Assembly: GCA_020433455.1 (NCBI GenBank)
Contig: JAGRCP010000037.1
Location: forward strand, 1-64,000
Length of the DNA: 64,000 nucleotides
From: Caldilineaceae bacterium
GTDB taxonomy: Bacteria; Chloroflexota; Anaerolineae; Caldilineales; Caldilineaceae
Reading direction: 5' to 3'
This document shows, piece after piece, positions 57,970 through 64,000 of this stretch. Below the pieces are notes generated by a model. The model was not told the origin of the DNA. It worked only from the letters and a program-made list of their open reading frames with translations, and ran no database searches. The first letter of the stretch is position 1. Every line of letters begins with the position of its first letter. A program made the position numbers and the translations under genes.

Positions 57970-60270
57970 ATGCGCGCCCGCTCGTCCGACCGTCTGGAAT
58001 GGCTGCTTTTGACCGCGATTCTGCTCCTCGCAGCCGGGTTGCGCCTGGGCGGGATCGATCACGCCAGCCTCTGGAGCGACGAAGGCAACACCTGGGCGCT
58101 GGTTCAGCGCAGCTTTGGTGAGATCGCGCGGGATGCCGCGGCCGATATTCATCCGCCGGGCTACTACTGGCTGCTCAAGCTTTGGAGCCTGCTGTTCGGA
58201 ACCGGCGCCGCGGCCTTGCGCAGCTTCTCGGCCGCGGCGGGCGTGGCGCTGGTCTTCGTCACCTATCGCCTGGGCTCGCTCCTTCCGAATCCGCGCAGAG
58301 CCTCAGACGGCCTGGCCTGGACCGGCCTGTTGGCTGCGTTTTTGGCTGCACTCAATCCCTTCCAGATTTTTTATAGCCAGGAAGCGCGCATGTACGCACT
58401 CCTGGCGCTGGAGAGCGCGCTGCTTTTCTGGGCGCTTTTTGCCCTGTTGGATGCCCCGGACCGGAGGCAAGGCCGCTTGATCGGTCCCGGGATCGCGTTC
58501 GCGCTCGCCGGCGCCGCGGGCTTATGGACCCACTACAGCTTTCCCGTCGTCCTCGTGGCTGCAGGCGTTACGTTTCTGGTTGATTGGTTTGGCCGCGGAA
58601 GAAGTGGAGAGGCGCGTCGGCAAGAACTGCTGCGCTTTGCCTTGCTCAGCGCGCTCATCGTTGCGAGTTTCCTGCCCTGGTTGCCCATCGCCGTGACGCG
58701 TATCCGCCATTGGCCCCAGGGCGGCGAAGCCGTAGCCTGGCGCGACGGCATGGAATTGACCATGCAGACCCTCCTCTTTGGTCCGCTGCGCGACTTGCCG
58801 ACGCCCCTCTGGCCGTGGCTGACCGCTGCCGCGCTGTTGCCGCTGCTGGGCATTGCCTCCCTGCGCCGGGACCGTCATGTTGTTGGATTAGCCGTCTGGC
58901 TCCTGGCGCCCATTGCCCTCATGGCCGGATTGGGGCTCTTTAGCGACGCCTTTCTCAAATTCCTGCTCATCGCTTCGGCTCCCTGGTGCCTGCTTGTGGC
59001 CGCCGCGGCCGGCCTGATGCGGCTGCACTGGCTGTGGCGGGGCGGGGTTGCGCTCTTTGCTCTGGCCATTGCCCTCTTAACGCTGCCCGACTATTATCAG
59101 TCCGCCACCGCGCGGGACAATTACGCGGGCGTGGCCCGCCTCATCGCGGTTCAGGGCGATCCTGCCCAGGATGTGGTGGTGCTGGACGCGCCGGGTCAGC
59201 AGGAGGTTTGGGACTATTACGATCCCGGCTTGCCTGTACTGGCCCTGCCCGCGGCACGTCCGGCCGACCGGGCCGCAACAGAAGCCGCACTGGCTGCGGG
59301 TACGGACGGCGCGCGTACCGTCTACGCCCTTTTTTGGGCTACGGATGAAGCCGACCCCCAACATATCGTAGAAGAATGGCTGGATCAACATGCGTTCAAG
59401 GGCGTGGAAAGCTGGCAGGGCAACTTGCGCTTTGTCGCCTACACCTTGCCCCAAGGCGACCCGATCTGCACCCGTTTGGAACCGGCGGCAGCATTCGGCG
59501 AGGTAATCGCGCTGGATGAGTGGTGCGTTGCCCAGGCGAGCCAGCCGGCTGACGGCCGTGCGTTGCCCATTACCCTTCACTGGCGAGCATTGGACGCGAC
59601 CAATACGCGCTACAAAATTTCGGTCCAGCTATTGGACGGCGCTCGCCAGGTCGTGGCCCAGCATGACGGTGAACCGGCCGGCGGTTCCCGCCCCACCGAC
59701 GGCTGGACCCCCGATCAGGCGATCACCGACAACCACGGCCTGGCCCTGCCGCCGGGCACGCCGCCGGGTGACTATCGCCTGGCCGTCGCGGTGTATGATC
59801 CGGCCAGTGGCGACCGTTTGGTCACCTCTGCGGGCGATCTGGCTGAACTGGGCGATGTAGCCGTTGTCTCGCCGGCCGAACCGCCGTCTCCTGCGCTGCT
59901 GAGCATGGAGGAGAGAGTCAATCGTCCACTGGGACCCGTGACGCTGTTGGGCTATGATCAGCACAAGCTGGGCTATGCTCATGCCCCGGGCACGCCCCTC
60001 GCGCCGGGTGACGCAGTTGAGTTCCTCTTCTACTGGCAAGCGCCGGATCCCTTGCCCGCCGATTGGCCGCCCGCCCAGACCTTCACTCTGGCCCTGGGCG
60101 GCGAGCAGCTAATCGCTCCTTTAGCCGGATCGGCTCTGCCCACCGTCGATTGGCAACCGGGAGAGTTGGTGCGGGTTACCGTGCGGCTCCCCTTTGACGG
60201 CGCGGATCGTCGGGCCCTGCTGTCTGTGGGGGCGGATCAGATCCGGCTCAAGCGCTTGCCGGTGGAGTAG
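57970..60270 (+). CDS. GT-C glycosyltransferase, GT39/ArnT-like, with C-terminal beta domain
   Basis: The 766-residue product has about ten transmembrane helices in the first 380 residues. The catalytic acidic motif LWSDEGNTW sits in the first extracytoplasmic loop (about 38), followed by IHPPGYYWLLKLWSLLFG and FYSQEARMYALLALESALL, all typical of the PMT/ArnT group that uses lipid-linked sugars. A soluble outer part follows (about 385-520), then two beta-sandwich-like stretches with Pro/Thr/Gly-rich strands. The acceptor is unknown. It forms a tight unit with the glycosidase-like gene. Confidence 0.87.
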   Translation: MRARSSDRLEWLLLTAILLLAAGLRLGGIDHASLWSDEGNTWALVQRSFGEIARDAAADIHPPGYYWLLKLWSLLFGTGAAALRSFSAAAGVALVFVTYRLGSLLPNPRRASDGLAWTGLLAAFLAALNPFQIFYSQEARMYALLALESALLFWALFALLDAPDRRQGRLIGPGIAFALAGAAGLWTHYSFPVVLVAAGVTFLVDWFGRGRSGEARRQELLRFALLSALIVASFLPWLPIAVTRIRHWPQGGEAVAWRDGMELTMQTLLFGPLRDLPTPLWPWLTAAALLPLLGIASLRRDRHVVGLAVWLLAPIALMAGLGLFSDAFLKFLLIASAPWCLLVAAAAGLMRLHWLWRGGVALFALAIALLTLPDYYQSATARDNYAGVARLIAVQGDPAQDVVVLDAPGQQEVWDYYDPGLPVLALPAARPADRAATEAALAAGTDGARTVYALFWATDEADPQHIVEEWLDQHAFKGVESWQGNLRFVAYTLPQGDPICTRLEPAAAFGEVIALDEWCVAQASQPADGRALPITLHWRALDATNTRYKISVQLLDGARQVVAQHDGEPAGGSRPTDGWTPDQAITDNHGLALPPGTPPGDYRLAVAVYDPASGDRLVTSAGDLAELGDVAVVSPAEPPSPALLSMEERVNRPLGPVTLLGYDQHKLGYAHAPGTPLAPGDAVEFLFYWQAPDPLPADWPPAQTFTLALGGEQLIAPLAGSALPTVDWQPGELVRVTVRLPFDGADRRALLSVGADQIRLKRLPVE

Positions 60271-60468
60271 GGATTCTGAGTTGGTGAAGGCTGGATAAGG
60301 AACACCGGCGAGCATGAATTGCCGGGTTTTGCGAGGATAGTTGGTTCAAGCTGGAAGCCTGTGCTATGTTGTATTTGTTTAGATATCCGATCGCTTGGTT
60401 TCGTTCTCTACAAATCCGGTAGCCGTTGGTGATGACGCAACGCCTTTTCCCCGATAAGGTATAGCAAT

Positions 60469-61308
60469 ATGTCAAAAGAATACATCATTTACGCTGACGA
60501 GTCTGATAAAAAGGGGCGCTACTTCTCAAATTTTTACGGAGGAGTTTTGCTTCGCTCGAACCATATCGAACAGGTTCGAATGCAGTTGCAATCCGCAAAA
60601 GAAGCGCAGAACCTTTTTCATGAAATCAAGTGGAGTAAGGTAACCGGGCAATACCTGCACAAATATCAGTCGGTTATGGATGTATTTTTTAATTTGGTCG
60701 CCAAGGACCAAATTAAGGTGCGTATTATGTTTACCCAAAACGCCCGAATTCCTCCTTCCTTAACGCATTATCAACAAGAGCATGCGTATCATCTCCTCTA
60801 CTATCAATTTATAAAGCATGCTTTTGGCTTGCAATATTGCGCTAATCCAATATCCCCGGTTTTTCTTCGCCTCCTGATTGATAATATGCCTCATTCCCGT
60901 GAAAAGAACGAACAATTTGCGGGGTATTTGCTGGGGTTACAGGATAGTCCGGAATTTCGACGTCAGGGAATTCAAATTCGGCGTAGCGACATTAATGAAG
61001 TCGATTCGCATGCTCACGTTCCACTTCAGTATTTGGATATTGTTCTTGGTGCGATGCAATTTCGTCTTAATGATAAACACAAAGATAAGCCCAACGGGGC
61101 GTGGCGTCGTGGGAATCGCACCATAGCAAAGGAGCGGCTATACAAACATATACACACTCGCATCCGGGAAATTTACCCTGGTTTTAATATCGGAGTTTCT
61201 ACGGGAATACAAGGAGATATCTCTAATCGTTGGCATCATCCATATCGGCACTGGCTTTTTAAGCCTAAGGCGCATCGTATGGACAGTGAACAAACGAAAA
61301 AGAAATAG
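60469..61308 (+). CDS. DUF3800 domain protein
   Basis: The 279-residue product starts MSKEYIIYADESDKKGRYFSNFYGGVLL, the DUF3800 opening with its Y-x-D-E-S acidic motif, and has later conserved parts FLRLLIDNM and LQYLDIVLGAMQFRLNDKH. DUF3800 has an RNase H-like fold and is frequent on mobile and defence loci, but its function is not settled. The gene is clearly AT-richer than its neighbours, with many AAT, TTT and ATT codons, suggesting transfer. It stands alone with a stem-loop downstream. Confidence 0.85.
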   Translation: MSKEYIIYADESDKKGRYFSNFYGGVLLRSNHIEQVRMQLQSAKEAQNLFHEIKWSKVTGQYLHKYQSVMDVFFNLVAKDQIKVRIMFTQNARIPPSLTHYQQEHAYHLLYYQFIKHAFGLQYCANPISPVFLRLLIDNMPHSREKNEQFAGYLLGLQDSPEFRRQGIQIRRSDINEVDSHAHVPLQYLDIVLGAMQFRLNDKHKDKPNGAWRRGNRTIAKERLYKHIHTRIREIYPGFNIGVSTGIQGDISNRWHHPYRHWLFKPKAHRMDSEQTKKK

Positions 61309-61438
61309 GCCCCATTCCTGCTATGCTGACCGACGTACGATCAGCGAGCCCCACGTGGCACGTGAGATTTCGCAAAGAATAGAGCCCTATACAGAAAGAA
61401 TAGCATAAGTTAGGAGATTGTCAATACTCTTTTTTATA

Positions 61439-61480
61439 CGGAACAGAGCCCCTTATCTTTTGACCAGGGGCTCTGTTCCG
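61439..61480. terminator. Perfect 15-bp stem-loop between DUF3800 and surE
   Basis: CGGAACAGAGCCCCT (61439-61453) pairs exactly with 61466-61480 around a 12-nt loop. The T run lies on the 5' side (CTTTTTTATA), not after the stem on the plus strand, so terminator activity is uncertain. Confidence 0.5.
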
Positions 61481-61585
61481 GTGCATACTCTTTGGTTGTT
61501 TTATGCTGAGGCAATGATGCCGGCGCCTGAACATTGCCGGCGTCAGGGCGAAAAATCAAACTTTATTTGAAGGACCAGGATTCTA

Positions 61586-62365
61586 ATGCCTACGATTCTT
61601 GTAACCAACGATGACGGCGTATACTCGCCCGGCCTGCTGGCGTTGACCCAGCGGCTGCGCAATATTGGCCGGGTGATGGTGCTGGCGCCCGAGCGCAACT
61701 GGAGCGCTTCCAGCCACGCCAAAACCATGCAGCAGCCCGTGCGCGTCCATCCTGTGGTTTTGCAGGACGGCAGCGAGGCTTTCGCGACCACCGGCAGCCC
61801 TACCGACTGCGTTGCACTGGCCGCGGCGGGCGTTTTGGACGCGGTTCCGGACCTGGTTGTCTCCGGCATCAACGCCGGCCACAATATGGGGATCGACATC
61901 AGCTACAGCGGTACCGTCGCCTGCGCCAAGGAGGCGGCCGTCAAGCGCATCCCGGGCATTGCCATGAGCACTGTCCATCCCCTTGAAGTGGATTTTGATA
62001 TCCGCGTGCTGTTGGAAAAGACGGCGGAGATCGCGGCTCGGATCAGCCGGGTTGTGCTGGCCCGCGGCTTGCCGCCCGACACGCTGCTCAATGTCAACGT
62101 GCCCGGCGCTGAGCCGGACGCGATCAAGGGAATGCACATCACGCGTATGGGCCATCGCCGCTACGATGCGGACGAGGTCATTGAGCGCACGGATCCCTAT
62201 GGCGTACCCTATTACTGGCTGGGCGGCTCACGCCCTCAGGACGTGCTGGATGACGGAACGGACGTGGGCGCGGTGGCCAATGGCTACGTCAGCGTTACGC
62301 CGATCACCCTTGACATGACAGCGTACGGCTTTCTGGATGCCCTGCGCGAATGGAAACTGGAATAA
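61586..62365 (+). CDS. surE: 5'-nucleotidase SurE
   Basis: Metal-dependent survival-protein phosphatase acting on nucleoside monophosphates. The 259-residue product opens with ILVTNDDGVYSPGLLALTQRL, with the metal-binding Asp-Asp pair. It continues with APERNWSASSHAKTM, GSPTDCVALAA, VVSGINAGHNMGIDISYSGTVACAKEAA and LLNVNVPG, all family hallmarks. It overlaps the next gene by one base (TAATG), implying coupling. Confidence 0.95.
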   Translation: MPTILVTNDDGVYSPGLLALTQRLRNIGRVMVLAPERNWSASSHAKTMQQPVRVHPVVLQDGSEAFATTGSPTDCVALAAAGVLDAVPDLVVSGINAGHNMGIDISYSGTVACAKEAAVKRIPGIAMSTVHPLEVDFDIRVLLEKTAEIAARISRVVLARGLPPDTLLNVNVPGAEPDAIKGMHITRMGHRRYDADEVIERTDPYGVPYYWLGGSRPQDVLDDGTDVGAVANGYVSVTPITLDMTAYGFLDALREWKLE

Positions 62366-63255
62366 TGATCTTTTCCCCGCCGGCTCGCCGCGTCCCGTGG
62401 GAGAGTCTGATCGTCTGCATTTGGAGTCTCATTATTGACGGGCTGTTGCTGCTGTGGGCTGCCCGTCGGCCCATCGATTGGCTCAAGTTCGCCCTGATTT
62501 TTGTCGTGCTGGCCTCTCTTCCCTTTCTGCTTCATTTGGCCTATCGCACATGGGCGGCGTTGACGCTGGAATATCAGGTGGACCGCAATGCAGTTACCAT
62601 TCGCTGGGCGGGCGCGCGGCAGATCATCCCGCTCCACGCGATCCGCCGGGTGATCCGCGGCGGGCTGCAGGACCTGAGCGCTCCCCGCCGCCTGGATTGG
62701 CCGGCCGAGGATATCCGCCGAAGCCAGGCGTTGGGGCTGCTCAATGTGCGCATGTTGGCCGCCCGTCCCCTGGAGGAATGTCTTCTGCTGGAGACGACCG
62801 ACGGCGTCTATGCCCTCTCCCCCGCGGCCGAGGATGAGTTCCTGGACGCGCTGCAAGCCCGTTATCGCTTCGGTCCCTCCCGCTCGGTTGAGATGAGCCG
62901 GGAATATACGACGCGTTTGGGTGAATTCTTCAGCGCCAATCCAGCGGGACTTGTGCTGCTGATTGGGGGGCTGGCAGGCGTTCTGGCCCTGGCAGGCTTG
63001 CTCATGGTGCGCTTTCCCGGCCTGCCCGACGAGCTGGTGATGCAGGTGAATTCCGACGGTCTGCCTCTTTCCGTCCGCAGCAAGGACGCTCTTTTCCTGC
63101 TGCCGGCTATGGGGTTTCTGGCCTGGCTGTTGAACAGCGTAGCGGGCCTGTGGCTGGCTGCCCGGGGCCAGGCCGTGGCCGCCTATCTGCTGTGGGGCGG
63201 AACGATTGTCGTACAGCTTTTTTCCCTGTTGGCTCTCTTTAGCCTGCTGCCCTGA
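62365..63255 (+). CDS. Membrane protein with a bacterial PH-like domain
   Basis: The 296-residue product has two N-terminal helices (about 16-35 and 41-60). A soluble PH-like segment at about 70-170 follows (YQVDRNAVTIRWAGARQIIPLHAIRRVIRG ... LLLETTDGVYALSPAAEDEFLDALQARYRFGPSR). Two or three C-terminal helices end the protein. The start could be the ATG at 62365, which overlaps the surE stop, or the ATG five codons upstream at 62350. Function unknown; membrane-associated PH-like domains often serve assembly or stress roles. Confidence 0.75.
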   Translation: MIFSPPARRVPWESLIVCIWSLIIDGLLLLWAARRPIDWLKFALIFVVLASLPFLLHLAYRTWAALTLEYQVDRNAVTIRWAGARQIIPLHAIRRVIRGGLQDLSAPRRLDWPAEDIRRSQALGLLNVRMLAARPLEECLLLETTDGVYALSPAAEDEFLDALQARYRFGPSRSVEMSREYTTRLGEFFSANPAGLVLLIGGLAGVLALAGLLMVRFPGLPDELVMQVNSDGLPLSVRSKDALFLLPAMGFLAWLLNSVAGLWLAARGQAVAAYLLWGGTIVVQLFSLLALFSLLP

Positions 63256-63494
63256 CCGCCTGCACTGTGGCCTTGAAACGGGTCGGCGCAAACGCCCGGC
63301 TGAACCGGAATTTGCGCTGATTCATCCGCCTTATGGGCGCTGTGGTAGAATCGAGGCTCGTCTATAGTTGGCGGGGGCGTGAGTCGTAAATTCTGACGGA
63401 ACAGGCCGACAGTTTTTACCCGAGACAAGACATTCTAATTTCCGTCCCTGAGAGCCAAGCCTGATTATTGATCATATGCCAGGAATTTAGCTAC

Positions 63495-64000
63495 GTGACG
63501 CAACACGAGCAGCCGTTTGTCAGCATCATCATCCCCGCTTTCAATGAAGAGCAGCGCCTGCCGCCTACGCTGACCCGCGTGGCGAATTTTTTGCGCAGCC
63601 AGCCTTACGCTGCCGAAGTAATTGTGGTGGAGAACGGCTCGACCGATGACACGTCCGGCGTGGTCGAACGGTTTGAGCGTGAGGAAGTGACGGCTGCGGA
63701 TCCCTTCACCGTGCGCCTCCTGCATAGCAAACCGGGCAAGGGTGCGGCGGTCAAGCTGGGCATGCTGGCCGGGCGCGGCGAGTTTCTGGTGATTTCCGAC
63801 ACCGATCTGGCTGTGCCCATTGAGGAATTGAATAATTTCCTGCCGCCTGTCGTGCCCCGCCGCAACTATGCCATCACTATTGCCAGCCGGGAGATTCCCG
63901 GCGCGGTGCGCCATGGCGAACCGGCTTATCGCCACGTCATGGGGCGAGTCTTCAATTTTCTGGTGCGGGTGCTGGCCGTTCACAATATCCAGGATACCCA
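63495..64000 (+). CDS. Family 2 glycosyltransferase (dolichyl-phosphate glucosyltransferase-like), cut by window edge
   Basis: A frame from the GTG at 63495, with AGGAA upstream, runs to the right edge with 168 codons visible. It begins VSIIIPAFNEEQRLPPTL, followed by EVIVVENGSTDDTSGVVERF, HSKPGKGAAVKLGMLAGRGEFLVISDTDLAVPIEEL (the D-x-D metal motif is DTD), ASREIPGAVRHGEPAYRHVMGRVFNFLVR and then NIQDT. This is the Alg5/DPG-synthase branch of GT2, which makes lipid-phosphate-linked glucose. It could supply donors for GT-C enzymes such as the one at 57970-60270. Confidence 0.9.
   Translation, partial: MTQHEQPFVSIIIPAFNEEQRLPPTLTRVANFLRSQPYAAEVIVVENGSTDDTSGVVERFEREEVTAADPFTVRLLHSKPGKGAAVKLGMLAGRGEFLVISDTDLAVPIEELNNFLPPVVPRRNYAITIASREIPGAVRHGEPAYRHVMGRVFNFLVRVLAVHNIQDT

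Noticed and set aside
60560-60590. GGTTCGAAT as a tRNA T-loop
   Set aside because: It lies inside the DUF3800 reading frame, and no acceptor or anticodon stems can be built around it.

Overview
The window is about 60 percent GC and looks like a chromosomal segment of a Chloroflexota bacterium, probably of the Anaerolineae/Caldilineae type. This is inferred from gene content, not from a marker tree. The clues are proline/threonine-rich (PT) linkers on exported proteins, a CUT1 sugar transporter with a UgpC-type ATPase, an archaeal-type phosphoglycerate mutase, paired PspC and GT-C membrane proteins, and a complete peptidoglycan and division cluster. I see no rRNA, tRNA, CRISPR array or intact insertion sequence.

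Region 1 (1-22315, minus strand): a metH gene cut by the left edge, then a near-complete division and cell wall (dcw) cluster. In transcription order it reads mraZ, rsmH, ftsL-like, ftsI-type PBP, murF, mraY, murD, ftsW, murG, two CvpA-like membrane proteins, murC, murB, ddl, ftsQ, ftsA, ftsZ. It is headed by a clear promoter followed at once by three GTGGG boxes on a 10-bp pitch, the classic MraZ operator. ftsW and murG overlap by 149 bp.

Region 2 (22472-32396): a DUF4397-like exported protein, mutL with a promoter so close to the ATG that the message may be leaderless, an ArsR-type regulator overlapping an MFS exporter with a palindrome inside the promoter spacer, and the tig-clpP-clpX protein quality-control group. 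Trigger factor carries eight tandem 15-residue acidic repeats in its C-terminal domain.

Region 3 (32417-38473): a plus-strand group of an amidohydrolase, a CUT1-type ABC importer (lipoprotein plus two permeases) and an argininosuccinate-lyase-family enzyme. The ATPase is not here; a UgpC/MsmK-type ATPase at 50638-51744 could serve it.

Region 4 (38554-47345), accessory: a two-gene minus-strand unit of a membrane-anchored peptide-binding-type protein and a membrane-anchored winged-helix regulator, with PhoB-box-like direct repeats upstream. Next come REP-like palindromes and a 190-bp MITE-like nested inverted repeat with a near-perfect 9-bp target duplication. These are followed by a large exported NlpC/P60-like protein and a tandem array of three lipoprotein paralogues plus a truncated, frameshifted fourth copy. 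The DNA from about 42540 to 47345 appears AT-richer than its surroundings.

Region 5 (47366-64000): uvsE, a sirtuin, apgM, ugpC, a double PspC protein, a YtxH-like small protein, a DnaD-like protein overlapping a DnaC-like protein with two AAA+ modules, an SH3 lipoprotein, a glycosidase-like membrane protein beside a GT-C glycosyltransferase, an AT-rich DUF3800 gene, surE, a PH-domain-like membrane protein, and a GT2 glycosyltransferase cut by the right edge.

Across the window, several gene borders carry degenerate 7-bp repeats (for example 3816-3870, 8281-8315, 9951-9971, 35025-35115, 36960-36994, 48336-48405), resembling the short heptamer repeats known from filamentous cyanobacteria.
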